A stretch of DNA of 64,000 nucleotides from positions 106,347 to 170,346 of the forward strand of contig NMRB01001406.1 in the NCBI GenBank assembly GCA_002633025.1, read 5' to 3'. Position numbers and translations under genes: made by a program. This document shows positions 1 through 12,674 of the stretch, in pieces. The first letter of the stretch is position 1. Every line of letters begins with the position of its first letter. The DNA comes from Notospermus geniculatus (Eukaryota; Nemertea; Pilidiophora; Heteronemertea; Lineidae). A model generated the notes under the pieces. That model was given only the letters and a program-made list of their open reading frames with translations, did not search any database and was not told the origin of the DNA.

Positions 1-91
1 GCTATGGCTTTCCCATCTGTCGCATTGTCCCCATCACCAGACACAGAATCGCTGGCAGACGTCATCCCAGATATCATATCGTTATCAGTGT
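1..91 (-). CDS. Possible partial internal exon at window edge
   Basis: On the minus strand a TTTCAG acceptor ends at position 92 and the sequence from 91 down to the window edge is open in the frame reading TDNDMISGMTSASDSV and onward. The peptide is Ser/Asp/Gly rich and acidic, with no domain I recognise. It would be part of the next gene downstream of the FAM117-family gene on the same strand. The only support is the acceptor and about 30 open codons, so it may be chance. The real gene, if any, lies to the left of the window. Confidence 0.3.
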
Positions 92-141
92 CTGAAAGGC
101 AAACAAAGATAATAGGATGTCATTAAGGGATACAAATATGA

Positions 142-215
142 TTTCCACCAGTAGGTTCTTTCCACCAGTAGGTTCTTTCCACCAGTAGGTTCTTTCCACC
201 AGTACCGGTAGGTTC
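142..215. repeat. 17 bp minisatellite, about four units
   Basis: Direct tandem repetition of the 17 bp unit TTTCCACCAGTAGGTTC occurs three times in perfect register. A fourth unit is interrupted by an extra CCGGTA near its end. No coding role is visible. Confidence 0.9.
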
Positions 216-1085
216 AACGGTGCGCTAGAGGAGTTTGGTAGTTCAACTTGGAAACTCAGCTGATGGATTGCAGTGAATGGCCATGACAGAACTTACCATC
301 AAATTCATTTAATGACTCCATTTCGAACTTCTAAACTGTCATACAGATTATGATTGTTCCTGTGCCTCGCTCACTCTACAGTACAGCAGACAGCGACTAG
401 AGTAGCCCATGCACTGTACATAACCTTGACTTTATTACACTTTATTTTACTTCAGGCCTGTAAATGTAAAACAAAATTTATTGTACGAAGAGACAGGGTT
501 CGTACACTACCCCCAGACCTAAAATTCCAGGACTTTTCAAGGAATTCCAGGGCCAAATATCCTGAAATTCCAGGACTATTTTGCCAATATTCAAGTTCTT
601 ACCAGGCTCAATCATTGGCCTACGGCAATATAAATATAATTGACATCACTAAAAACCCAGAGGCCAGACAATTCTACAAGCAATTAGGGTTTTCTCTGCC
701 ATTATATTTTGGAAGGGCCAGAATAAGGGCTGATGACTTGCCGAGTTTGAGCGCGGATAAAAAGAAAATGGGGGGGGTCTGAGGGTCCGGGGTGCTAGTT
801 TGCGAAGTGTCATACCTTCAGAGGGCCACATTGCCAATCTTGTTGGCAAATTTATCAAAAATGCTTTTAATTTAAAGTCCACAACAGCGTCATCCACGGC
901 AATATAGATAATTACATACATGTAGATATATCTTTTGTTGTACGTTAGTATAACATCTTTACACATGGTAGTCATTCATGTCATTATACAGCGCACTATG
1001 CTCCTCATGCACTCTAGCAGCTAGTTAAGGTACAGATATCCAAGTTTATTGTAATTTCATCCAATATAGGGCCTACTCTCCATTC

Positions 1086-1497
1086 CAGTTTCGATTGGCG
1101 CGAGGTTTATCAACGATAGCTCCGCAACGGCTTGGCCGATTTTGATGAAACATACGTCAATCGACTTGTCTTTCTTGGCGGTACAGCCATCATCACTGTC
1201 ATTTTCCCAAAAAACGTGACAGAAAAAAGTTTTTTCACAAATCACAGTTCGTGTTAACGGCCGAAAAGGCGGCCATTTTGAAATGACGCAATGCATCGCG
1301 CACGTGTAAACTGCACTGAACAGCATAGCAAAATGAAATGGGTTTTGAGAAAGGGATCCGTTATGCAGGCCTTACGCGAAAAATGAAGATAGCAGAAAGA
1401 TACCGGCAAGAAAGACAAGCTAATTGATGTACGGTATGTTGAATTTGACCCAGCCGTTGCGGAGATATCGGCTGAAAACCTCGCGCCACTGGGATTT
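1086..1497. mobile_element. Diverged inverted-repeat element
   Basis: The stretch at about 1086-1181 is the reverse complement, with roughly three-quarters identity, of the stretch at about 1411-1497. Shared words include AACCTCGCGCCA, CCGTTGCGGAG and CAAGAAAGACAAG. The space between holds no gene. This is the footprint of an old non-autonomous inverted-repeat transposon. Target duplication and exact ends are no longer readable. Confidence 0.6.
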
Positions 1498-3784
1498 GGA
1501 ATGAACTGTAGGCCTAGGCCTAGTTGTATATCTATACGGATTCAATAAACATTTGTAATTTGTAATTTGTACCTTTTGTTTTTCTATACATTCTCAGTGA
1601 AGTGTGTCAGGACCGGTGATCCCCTAAGTATCGAACCACAAGAATCTGTGATCTGACCATAGGAGGATGACATGTATGTATGACGTGCACTGCATCAGTG
1701 CATCAATGGCAATGCACTGTCGTTTCTGCAAAACTGCAGTCTGCATCCATGGATTCATGGAAAATTTTAGTTCTAGGGGGCCTAACTATGCAGCCAACAA
1801 CATCAGTTGACTACATCAGCATTATATCTGAATGTTTTCACCTCAAACGTCAAATTACCTCTGAAGAAGCTCTTCCAATGCGAACTATTGCATCATATTG
1901 CGCCCAGAAAATCAGACATCCACCTGTTTCAATGCACCGCGCTTCACCGAATGCCAAGAGTGGTATCACCATCCAGTGCCGACAGTCTTGTGCTACGACG
2001 CACAAATAGTTCTCAATATAAAACAAATTTTCTGAGAAAATACACACAAACGATGACTTTATTTGACACATCATATGGTAATATTTAATAAAGTTGAATG
2101 ATACAAGGAATTAGAACATGACGCCTTTTGTTCCTGTTGTTTCAAATTCGTCAAGTGCACGCGAATGAATACCAGGTGGAATTTGCCCAATGACGTCATC
2201 ACCTCAGTCCTATGGTTAGTGGAATCAGTAGATTTCGTGATTTCTCATTCTGATATGCAAATTAGATGAATCCAGCCGTTCATTCTCACTCATGCGAAAA
2301 TAGGCGATTCGTACTAAATTTATATATTTCATTTACTTGCACAGAGCCTATATTTGTCACACAAAATATATTTTGTTGTAATATATGATTTTTCATTTAC
2401 TAATGGTGATTTAATTGTGTACATACACACTTCTGTGTTCAGTTGATCTCCTCCAGATGACGCGTTTTGTTTAGACTGGTTCCAATCTTTGCCGCTGTGC
2501 TACAGCGTGGGTACATGGTGTCAGAACAAAGTTTTATGAGTTTTGGTGCAGAGATTACTCCGCGGATCAAAAAACGTCACTGATCAGAGGTCTCGCGTCT
2601 GGGGTTCTGTAGCTAAGCTAACACTTAGCAACAGGCGGCAAAAAAAATTCTGGGCATTCAAATGTTGGACTGAGAACTATGGTAGTTAATTTAGGTGATC
2701 GGTAGATCCCAATATCTGTTTCCTCATTATCATATGCAAATTAAGCGTTAAACTTCGGCCTATCTACAGTAATACAATGAACAAGAAAACAAACACAAAT
2801 GTGTTTTTATATTAAAAGTTTTATTTTAATACAACCAATAGTTAAACAGCTATTTATTTTAGGAGTCGACAATGTCATGCCTTGAAAAATTGTTCACTTC
2901 ATCAGTGCATAGGGTGTTGCCCAGAACATGACGTACATGCATGTGCTGAAAATGAGAAAACCGACAAGTCCATAGTGAACTGTTCATTAAGCCACACATG
3001 CAGGCAACCAGTTCGCCAAATTGTCGGCATTTCCAAAGTCCCTGGGAAAATGGTTGGACAATAGCACTGTTGTAATGGAATTACATTATTTCTGAAAAGT
3101 TTTTCGAATATCAGGCAATACAGATGGATTTTTCGAACACCAATTAATATTGTGCAGAACTGGAAACACTGCACAGATTTAATGTACCCTAGTAGGTAAC
3201 CTCTGGCAGACCATAAAATCTCAAAGCAGGCACATCTGACCTTCATCTCCATCAGAAAATGTACAAGTCAAATTGGCAAGGGCTTAATTCAAAGGAATGA
3301 AACATGTCATATGACTTCTGTCATGCTGTATTAGAATAGGTGAAAACAAACCCCACAATTAACAGCATATCCCCACAAAATGTTGCCCAACATAGCAATG
3401 ATGAAACGTATAGTTTGATACTTGAATCTACTGGTACAGATTTGAAACTACACATGTACAGTAGTAAAGTAAATTTGAGATTAAATCCAATATCACACCT
3501 CAATACTGGACAAGAGCATGTTCTCTTAATATAACTGCTCATAATCTAGCATTTTCGAGGCAAATGTCTTCTCCAGTTTGTTCCACTCTGAGAGCTCAAA
3601 CGCACAACTCGTACATAAAACTAGTCTTATCATAAGATCCATCGCAAAATGAGAATATACCCCTGGTGCTATGACACGCAGATAAAACTGAAAGCCCAGT
3701 TTTTACACCTTACACACCAGAACTAGACTGCTTCTATTGGTTCAATGATGGCATTTATTAAACCATGATTGGTCTGGAAGCAAA
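1498..3784. other. Non-coding stretch, no gene seen
   Basis: AT-rich sequence with only short random open frames on both strands. Two loosely similar segments (about 2200-2290 and 2660-2750) share ACTATGGT and ATATGCAAATTA-type words and may be very old repeat copies. It may include distal 3' untranslated or intergenic sequence of the FAM117-family gene, but I see nothing that fixes its role. Confidence 0.5.
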
Positions 3785-3896
3785 TTTCAAGATGGCCAAC
3801 AGAGCAACCATATTCCAAGATGGCCGACAGAGCCGCCATATTCCAAGATGGCCGACACAGCAGCCATATTCCAAGATGGCCAATAGAGCAGCCATA
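3785..3896. repeat. 28 bp tandem repeat with CAAGATGGC core, four units
   Basis: Four head-to-tail 28 bp units (3785-3812, 3813-3840, 3841-3868, 3869-3896), each with CAAGATGGCC and a CCATATTC end. The core resembles the known YY1 site CAAGATGGCGGC, and CCATATTCC resembles a degenerate CArG box. Neither match proves binding. No gene overlaps the array. A few point differences between units show it is not brand new. Confidence 0.85.
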
Positions 3897-5178
3897 TTCC
3901 ATAAGCAGCAGCACTGGTTACGTTATTCCAAACCAATCTTCTCTTTCAGACTGATGTGTAATGCGACAAAATTCCATCAACAGAGACCCTCTCCACCAAG
4001 GACATCAACTTTAATCCATTAGTGGTCGTTTTTGAGCTCTACATATCAGGGCACATTTCAATCACTATCAGCTTATTCTGCCACAATCTTCAACCCAGAG
4101 GCTCCCTCATATGCAATTTTTTCACCACCCATTCATCTTCAATGGGTATCAAAACCCCCGACATGCCCTCAGAAAGAAAATGCCTCCAAATGTTTATCAC
4201 AGTGACCCTATATAAAAACACTGAGTCACTTCAAGCACTATCAAAAACACACATAACAAAAATAAAACTATACAAAATCAACTTCGTTACTATTGAACAC
4301 CAAAGTTGATAAGTCTAAAATTACAGAAGTATTGTGTTGTGCAAGTATATGTATTTACATTTGTACAATTATTCACATATCTACTAATTAATCTGAGAAA
4401 CCAAGCATGCAGGGATCACGGGGACTGAGACCCTTAAAATACAGAGTAATTCACATAAAGGGTCAGATCTAGGGGAGAAGACAACAAGGAAAACACGTAA
4501 TTGCTTCATACAGAGACAGCACCGGGTATCGTGTGAATGTTTCGTACCCGCTAATCATTTCCTGAGCTTGATACATCACTTTTCGTTTTGGCTTTCTTCT
4601 ATGAAATTTCTAATTTCTCACTGCTGAATGAAATCCTGCATGTATGACAGATCATGAAAAGGCGATAGTTGTGAAACACGTCATTAAGTGACCAGACTTC
4701 ACATCAGCACCTGAAATATTACGGTAGTTAAAACACAGACTTCTACTCAGAAATTTCTTAGGAGGAAGCCTGTTTTAAGCTAGGAAAACCCAAGTACCAG
4801 AAAAAGTTTTACACTTATGAACTTTCTCTACCCAGGTCTAATACTGTATGAAATGAATCTTCGCCCACTGAATCCATTTTCACAAACCTTTACATTTTTA
4901 AACTCGGACTCAAAACTTTCCTGAAGAATATAAATCTCATCCAATATCTGCCTTTCCTTTGACTTTTTGATATGAAATTTTCACCTGACATTACTCACTA
5001 CAAGTTGCCAAGTTATGACCATGCATTGACTGAATCACCTACTAACTCAAGACTACAGTTATCCCAACATCTCAGACTACACTGAATGGCACACAAAAAA
5101 TTCGTACATATTTCAATAGTTTATAAATTTCACCTAAGATTTTAGCACATGCAAAAATCATTCAGTAACTGTGCTGCT
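3897..5178. other. Non-coding stretch, no gene seen
   Basis: AT-rich DNA with short unsupported open frames. No splice-bounded coding exon, RNA gene or clear repeat was recognised. It could be distal untranslated or intergenic sequence. Confidence 0.5.
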
Positions 5179-5181
5179 TTA

Positions 5182-5576
5182 GGGGCTGTTCACAATTTTC
5201 AACATTTTCACAAGCGTACAAAACATACTCTTTTTAGAGACCCCCCTCCCCCCCAAAGCATACAAAAAATTTTGGTTTTCACGAAAGCTGTTTATCACAC
5301 TATAAATTGAGTTAAAAGCCATGTGTACAATGGGTGCATTGGTAGCCGCCATTGTCCAAACTTTGAGCAAGTAGGCAGTCTCGAGCAATAGAAAGACTCA
5401 TTCAGCATCGTGCAAAAAAACAGTAGGAGCGAGACTTATGCCGTGAAATATACAGGGTGTTTCAAACTAAAGACCGACATTTTTTAGTTTTAAAAAGCGT
5501 ACACCGACCCCAGACTCCCCTCCCCCAGCGTACGGTTTGTACGCTTGTGAAAATGTTGAAAATTGTGAACGACCCC
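5182..5576. mobile_element. MITE with about 40 bp terminal inverted repeats and TTA target duplication
   Basis: The left end GGGGCTGTTCACAATTTTC is mirrored at the right end by GAAAATTGTGAACGACCCC. The arms match nearly perfectly for about 40 bp, through CACAAGCGTACAAA. TTA flanks both sides (5179-5181 and 5577-5579), as expected for a 3 bp target duplication such as PIF/Harbinger elements make. The 395 bp interior encodes nothing recognisable, so this is a non-autonomous copy. Family assignment rests on target length and GGG-type ends only. Confidence 0.8.
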
Positions 5577-5579
5577 TTA

Positions 5580-8287
5580 TCTGATCATATGAAACACAAA
5601 TACAGTCGACCAAAGATATGGACAATTATTTGATGTCAAGGACATTAGATAATAGATAACTTATATTATTATTAAAACTCACAAAGGACAGAATAATAAG
5701 TTGTTAGTAATTATTTACAGGTATTGGTTAGTTAACGTCAATTTAATGTCCACAACTAGAAGAAAGAGATAAACACCATTAAAATGTCACGTGAACGTAA
5801 TCCAACAGAGACGACTGACGACGCACAAAAATCCCAGCAGAGTGCAAGTATTATCTTTCAGTCACGATATTACTAATATCGAGTTTCAAATTGACAGGAC
5901 TTTTGGGATATCACCATGGTCTTTGCTGCAAAAAGTGTTTTATTAAACTTGCAACGCTGACACAGAACACCTGAAATCGTGAAAATGACAATGACTGGGG
6001 GAAGTGACATCACCACAAATCACATGGCGGTGTATGGTAATATGTGCGGTACGAGGCCATCACCAAGAGACGTGATGTGGAGTAACACAGTACAAGGCAT
6101 AACGAGGTCACTGCCAATACACATTCTGGTTATGTTTGAGATAATCAGAGAAATGAGGTCAATCATATAATCTCAAATTTACTCGACATGACAGACTTTG
6201 AAACAACACACTTTACAACCTCCCTTAATTGACAGGTGAATCCCAAAACCTGTTCACTTTAGGAATCCAGACAGTGGAAATCACCCGACCTAAAACACAA
6301 CCAAAGCTTGCCAAATTTGGCACTCTACTTACAAATGACGATGTGTCAGTATTTTTCAGTTTTTTTCACATTTTGTGGTTTTTGTCACTGGCCGACAGCG
6401 TACACGTATTTACCTGAGGAAGTAAAAGCGCCAGGTACTTGATCTCTGTGGCAACGTAGACTTGCCAAACTCACATACAACATGCAACTCATGTGCATCA
6501 TTTCACAGAAAGCATTATGCAAAAGGCAACACAATAACACAGGTCACTTTTACGATGTTATACAAAATAAAATGCTGTTGGAGAAAAGCCCACCCAGTCT
6601 CAAGCAACTTTACCTCCGGATTTTTTCAGTCTTGGAAATGAAGCAGAGACTGAACTTGCATGAAAGACTATGACACAACTCATTGTGTGATACTATTTTG
6701 AAGGTTGCATAAAAATATAGACACGAAGCTTTGTTCCGTAACCTTGAAATGTTTGCAGTTCAAAAAGTTATCATCTGGCTACAGGATGTTCCAATAAAGT
6801 ATCCCAGGAGAGTGTAAATTCTATTGTTTTCTCTTGCTGATCATGACATTTTGTTTGGAGCTCCCAGCCAGGACCTCTATTGAACAGCAAACATACAAGT
6901 CATGGACTAGTCAGCCCCATGTTATCACAACAAATATACCAGTCAGCAACTGCAATGGATGTGCACCACAGTCGGCCTTCGTAATAGGCATAGCTAGTCA
7001 AATGTGCGACAAGTAGATGTTGAAACCAATCTCGTAAATACCCAATGCTGACTCTTCCGTGATGTATCTACCAATTTCCTCAACTGCACTGGGTGATTTT
7101 TCAAGTTGGTATAAACATCTGAAACGGACTTGGAACCCCAAGTTTCAGCACACAAATGTGATATTCTGGACATTTCTCTAAGGATCTTCAACTCTCCATT
7201 CATCCCCCAAGCTCCAGCCCTGCCCAAGTGCAAAGTCACTGCTCAATGTGAGTTTTCTCCCATGAATTGGCTCTCTAAGTCGGAAGGAAACCAACAACGG
7301 TGAAATGCCCATTGAGAGCAACGAGAAAACTTTTACATGCAGTGGCACCTATCATATGAAAACTGGTCAGTCCTCCAAACACTCATTTTGGAGAATACCT
7401 GTCGTACCCCAATACAGCAGGCTGATCACCGGTGCTCCCAGATTAAAACTTACTGTAGCAGTAACGAGATCTTTTCCTACGATATGCTGAACATCACCAA
7501 ATCACAGTCGACACATCAAATCCTATCATTGATTCAAAGAAAGTTATATGTGCGGAACAGCTAGACATCAAATCACCACCCTCAAAAATAGAACTTCCCC
7601 TTCAATTCTCACTAATTTTCTTATGACATCACTGGACATAATACTTTAGTCATCTGGACGAAGAGGAACCCCAAATATTTACAATATTCCAAGTTATTTT
7701 TGGAGGACAACATAAGTGTTACCATTGTGACGACTGACAGACTGGAAGCAGAAGGAGAGTTGGTTTTAAAGGTGCTGCTGTCCCTCCTCACAAAGGGGAC
7801 ATAAGTATTGCCATAGTTTTAATGCACCCTCCAGGAAAGGAGGCCGAAAAACACCTCCCTAGACTGGATCTATCGGTGCCCATATCCACAATCGTACACG
7901 CGTGTGAATCCCCACTGAATTACTGTAGTTATTTCAATGAACTTTACACAAAGAGAAAACGCCAAAATAGCAAACTTTTCCAATTATGAACGCAGGCATG
8001 ATGAATGATTGAAATCGACTGATTGAAATCTCTAGATTCAAATGCAAACATGTTGTCTCTGACATTTGAAGCCAGGACGTCAACAGGATGCCATCGGAAA
8101 GAACGGCGAAAATCGGGAAGCCACGAAAAGAACAATGAAGTCACGAACAATGGGAAGAAAAAATATCATAAGGTTTGCAATCGAAATCCTTGAAACATTA
8201 ACACATTCCATAACATCGCCTAAAAATGATTTTCTCAGGCAAAAATGTACACTAATCATTACTGAATATATAAACTCCACCCTGATA
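5580..8287 (-). other. 3' flank of the FAM117-family gene, probable long 3' UTR
   Basis: This 2.7 kb stretch lies directly after the stop codon of the FAM117-family gene on the minus strand. It has no coding exon that I can support. Mammalian members of this family have long 3' untranslated regions, so part of it is probably transcribed. I found no decisive polyadenylation site and cannot place the transcript end. Confidence 0.4.
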
Positions 8288-11200
8288 TCACTGGCTTTCA
8301 ATCCCCGACAATGCCGTTGGCGCGACAGGCGACTTCATCGCAATCTCTTGTCCGTATAATTTAGTGAGGAAAGGATAAAACGCTGACTGTTCACTTGGCT
8401 TTAGCACAAATTGACTCTGCTGGGGACAGGAGAGAAGTGGCTCCTTAAGTGCTGGTGGTGCTCTTCTGAAATAAACAAAAAGAAATGGCCAAATTACATG
8501 ACTGTTCTCAGATGGGAAATTGACATCAGGAGTGTGACTAAGGGCCTGGAGTCCACGTGAGTTCTCTTGCATGAGCTGGCTCTTGGGTAATTCAAGCATA
8601 GAAAGCTCTGCACAGCTGTTTGTGTCTTTGCTCTCAGCATAAGCTGTAAAGAAACCAACGAAGAGTTGCCAACTGAGCACCAACTCACAAAAGAAACCCT
8701 CAAGCGGTGAAGTGGATTTAGATGGAGAGGGAAACCTGCATCATACGTACTTTGGCTCACTGATGATGTTGACTTTCTCACAGCCATCTGGTGGCTCTCG
8801 CACAAATGAATATGACTTATTTGGTCGTGGGCTGATGGCATTTTTCGATAGCGACTGCGGTTCAGGGGATTCTGTCTCTTCTTCTTGTGGTGCAGCTGGA
8901 AAGAGAAAACATCCATGGATAGGGTTAGGGTAAGAAAATGGTACCCTTCATAACTCTCTCAATGGTATTCATATGAACCTGCTACTCACTGTCAGATTCG
9001 CCTTCCTTGAGGGATTTGGTTGTTTTCTGCTCCCCCTGGGTGTCAGTCTCTTTACTGACGCTCTCTGACGACTCAGTCAGACTTGATGGCCTCGACGTCT
9101 CCATGGGCCCAGCTGGAATGATCGGGAACGTGGGACTAACAGACTGCGATCTGCTGGTGTTTCCACTGTCGTAATCGATGTATCCTGAAGGAGTTTGAGT
9201 GTCGACACTCCTGGTGCTGCTGCCTCTAATAAGCTCTAATACTGGTGCTCGGTGACCGTCAGGGGTTGGCTCTTGTACCTGCTGTAAAAGATATGAAGGA
9301 TACACTGAACACTGAGAGAAGGAAAACACATTCAAGAAAGCTGTAGAGCCAACGTGGACAAGAAAACCTTCACATGGAAGAGCACTGTATGCAATAATTG
9401 CTGAACACTCCTCGGTAAACTCACCCGTTCTTCGCCTTCAGACCCTGGGTGATTACGGAGGACTAATTTCTCAATTTCTTCATTCAAACCCTCGTAACTC
9501 CCCCTGACACGTGGCATGACCACTTTTGGAATGTGTGTCCCAGGAATCCCTATTGCTTTCGATATAGAATGTACAGGGGGTGTCAAATGGATAGCCGTGT
9601 GGTTTCCCTGAATGGGGCTCTGCCTCTGGTTGGACGTAACGCTCTGCTTGCTGCCATCTTTCTTTCGCTGCAGCATCTGGCGATATACATTTAACTGAAA
9701 GAAGAAGACAAACTGAAGCAAACACGTTGCAGAACAAGACACCCTGGCCTTGGAAAACTGACCAATTGGCCACAAGTTTCCTCCTATTAATTACTTCAAA
9801 TCGGGTTCTATTCAGCACTGATCTCAAACAGTATACTTACTGCTGCCAGTTGTTGATCGCCATTGCCAACTGATGCAGATCTTTTGTGTTTTCTCTTCTT
9901 ATCCTTGTCAGCTTCACTCCACTCCTCTGGTGTCTAAAGAAAAGAGAAATCTTAGTCCACTTGTGACTTACTAACTTTTGTACCCTTTCACTCCCAGTGG
10001 CAAAAGGATGCTTAAGGAAAATGGGCTGAAGAATCACAGCCCAGAAACATCCCGCACAAAAACTAAGTTCTGAGCCAAGATCAGGACAGGACACTTCAGA
10101 TGGTTCTCCAAGACTCCACGCACTGGTTAGGTCACCCATCAACGTAGTGATCACGCTCTACTTGCTTAACTTCTAGGTCAGAACCCAATGGGCCAACCAC
10201 TAGGCCATAAAGGAAATCCTCCATGGCCGGCGGCCTAAGCCGTGCCATATAGTAGCTGCAAGGGGTTCAATGAATCTTCCACTAAAGCTTGTCAAGACAT
10301 GTTTTCTTTCATATGAGCTTATTACCTGGCACAGGATTCAGCCCACTCACTGACCACTTACCTGTGTTGATTTATCAGCCATGCCAGGCTGGTTGAACAT
10401 ACTTTCTCGTGGCCATTGGCCTGTGAGATATGGCCCAGCAATAGCATCAAATGAACCACTTCGTCGGATCGCGGCTGATGGACTTGAACGAATTGGTTTG
10501 GGTCTCTCAACTGAAGAAATGAAAGAGGCATTTCATCAATCAACATCAGCTTTGTCAAATGTGAACAGCATCTGCATGTTGATGAGATGTAGACTGATTT
10601 CCAATCGACTTACCCCAATGACATGTTGTGGCAAAGGCCGAGGTGGTGAAGGCATAGGCCTACTACTGAACTGATTGGTGCCACACTAACTAGGCCTAGG
10701 TCAAATGTCAAAGAAGCAAGGGCTATAGGCCTAATGTCCTGTTCATAAATTTACAATTCCAACTGCAATCGACTAAATAAACTTCACACAAAATGCAGGC
10801 CTAGAGCCTAGTTCTGAAATAAACCATAGACTGTCAATGATGCATTTGGCCGATTCGCTCCCTTGCTCTGAAAAAGTTATGAGTCTGAAAATGAAATCAA
10901 CAGGCACTGTGAAACCCTATTATTATTAACTTTTTCCTGCAAGATTCATCAACATCAGTTCAAAATGACAAAGAATACATCATTCTCCAGAGGGGGTCTC
11001 CAAGGATTTCTGTCAAAATAACCAGATTTTTAAGAATTCAGCAGTTTTTCCACCATCCTCAAAATGAATGGCAGTGCAGCCTGTGCATTTTTGTGCATGC
11101 GTGCCAGACAATAATGGCTACCCAACCTTCACAAGAAAATTGAAAATACATTGGTAAACGTACTCTTTATGCCAGGAGAACTGGGACTACGGGTTTCAGG

Positions 11201-11410
11201 AGAAGCTCTGCTGTCGGGTGAACGTCTTGGTTTTACTCTTTCCGCGCATCTTGAAGGAGTAGGAGACGATGAAGGACTGCCCTTGCGGCCATTTGTTCGA
11301 GTTGGGCTTCCCTGCATTAGCGAAAACTGCAAAGTAGCTTTCATCGGACCCTGCTTCGAAGACGCCGGCGACGCATTTTTGCGCAATCTCTGCGTCGAGT
11401 TATTCGACAT
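8288..11410 (-). CDS. FAM117: FAM117/GLCCI1-family protein, 7 coding exons, 457 aa
   Basis: Minus-strand coding exons: 11410-11164, 10510-10362, 9933-9841, 9694-9425, 9281-8990, 8895-8751, 8465-8288 (TGA at 8290-8288). All junctions are GT-AG and phases agree, giving 457 aa; human FAM117A is about 453 aa. The family signature is clear at residues 98-118: IRRSGSFDAIAGPYLTGQWP, followed by PRE. Other conserved blocks are DKSTQTPEEW, KRSASVGNGDQ, a basic glutamine-rich helix YRQMLQRKKDG, SSTRSVDTQTP, and SYSFVREPPDGCEKV near the C-terminus. The protein is Ser/Pro rich with many basic-Ser sites and no catalytic domain. Vertebrate paralogues are GLCCI1, FAM117A and FAM117B, and this is probably their single co-orthologue. 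Molecular function is poorly defined. The fifth exon has a tandem acceptor (CAGCAG) that could add or drop one Gln. Confidence 0.9.
10085..10210 (-). mobile_element. 5S-rRNA-derived SINE head in a FAM117 intron
   Basis: Read on the minus strand this contains TCTGACCTAGAAGTTAAGC and then TTGATGGGTGACC. These line up, in order and spacing, with the internal control region of 5S rRNA (box A AAGCTAAGC, and the intermediate/box C region ending TTGGATGGGAGACC). The flanks do not look like a full 5S gene. A 5S-promoted SINE fits best; an isolated 5S pseudogene is the alternative. The non-5S body probably extends leftward to about 9965. Confidence 0.6.
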
Positions 11411-11640
11411 TTTTCAGTTCAATCGAATCCACGCAAGCTGAGATACCAAATTTCACAGTTTAGGGTCGTCAATCTCCCCAAATTTTCATGAAAATCGAAG
11501 ATTCTCAGCGAACTCCAGTCAAGCCATGGACAGCAGTGTAAGCTGCAGCAAACATGTCAGTCACGTGGGACCGATATTTGGCTTCTGATTGGTCAAAGTC
11601 GATGACCTACTTTTAAGAAGGTCGGGATTCCCCATTCACC
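11411..11640 (-). promoter_or_regulatory. Probable promoter and 5' UTR of the FAM117-family gene
   Basis: This lies immediately upstream of the FAM117-family ATG. Read on + it contains GTCACGTGGG (E-box core CACGTG) at about 11561 and CTGATTGGTCA (inverted CCAAT box) at about 11587. There is no clear TATA box. The transcription start is not placed. Confidence 0.4.
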
Positions 11641-12300
11641 AGTGACGTAACCGGCATACCTGAAAAGGTATTTCTCGAAAATAGCGACAAAAGTACGCTT
11701 CAGAAAAGCACTTTGGCTGACTTTCCCAGTAGTTCACGAAGGTTTCTACTCAATTATTACCCTGCAGAAAAAATCTGTTGGCAGGATCAAACGATATTGA
11801 GGTTTGAAATCAGCGATGTCGTCCTGGCATGGTGCCAAATGCGCCTTTTGTTATGACTTTCAGACTGGTACTTTAACCTCCAGAACGCCAAAGTTAAATG
11901 AAGCCCGAGGCAAGGAATATCAGTTGCAATTAGTCAGGGTCAGGATGCTGAAATCCTATTCAGTATGCCCTTTGATTATATCCTTAATTGCTAACGTTTT
12001 AATAGTCGGAAAGCAGAGATTTTCGTCTGCTGTTCTGTACTTCAGAACCATACAATGAATTGATTGGGACCAGTGACCAGTGTTGCAGGACCAAGAATTT
12101 TGTATGTTTCAACCCAAGGGTCCGAGTTGTGCCAAGTCCTTGAACAGGGCACTGCACCACGGAGCAGCACATGGACCTCTTAATCATATGCCCAGTGGCA
12201 TGGGATGGCATTTTGTACAAGTTCCTTGGCCAAGGCACCACAAATCAGTGTCAGTTTTTTTTCTATGGGGAATAAAGGCATATGTATCCGGTACTCACTC
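11641..12300. other. Intergenic stretch, no gene seen
   Basis: This lies between the FAM117-family promoter and the 3' end of the SENP gene. Only short random frames occur. The sequence around 12060-12250 looks repeat-like (CCAGTGACCAGTG, GGTCCGAGTTGTGCC) but matches no family I can name. Confidence 0.5.
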
Positions 12301-12424
12301 AATGGGTCGTATGAATAAAGACTAGTAAATGCTTTTACTTGAATTTTGCAATACAAATGCACTAAACAATGCTGTAGAATTGTAAAGTAAAAGCATTTGC
12401 TAGTCTTTATTCATATGACCCATT
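12301..12424. mobile_element. Fold-back element, 40 bp arms
   Basis: Arms at 12301-12340 and 12385-12424 are almost perfect reverse complements (AATAAAGACTAGTAAATGC against GCATTTGCTAGTCTTTATT). The loop is 44 bp. It is typical of a small MITE and has no coding capacity. Confidence 0.85.
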
Positions 12425-12674
12425 ATCTTGGTCAGGGCAGCTGGGTCACTACTTCAATCCCAGGAAAAGGCACCAGGCCCACTGGAAACTATTCACAAAG
12501 CAACAACATGGCAGGCAGAGTTAGACAACTGGCTCTGTTTTGTTTCAAGTGCCTGAGGCCCCTTGATCACAACAGACTTCAATATCGATCTGGGTCATGC
12601 AACAGGGTCCTCACCTCACCTCAAGACCAAACCAACAGAATCAAGTTTTACAAAACTGAGACTTAGAATGTATC

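Noticed and set aside
354-782. 142-codon plus frame near the left edge
   Set aside because: It contains repeat-like words (ATTCCAGGACTTTTC, GAATTCCAGGG) and no recognisable domain. No splice evidence.
8466-8683. Upstream extension of the last FAM117 exon (AYAESKDTNSCAELSM...)
   Set aside because: A TTTATTTCAG acceptor at 8466 joins in phase to the exon ending at 8751, restoring the family block EPPDGCEKV...LLSCP. The extension is intron.
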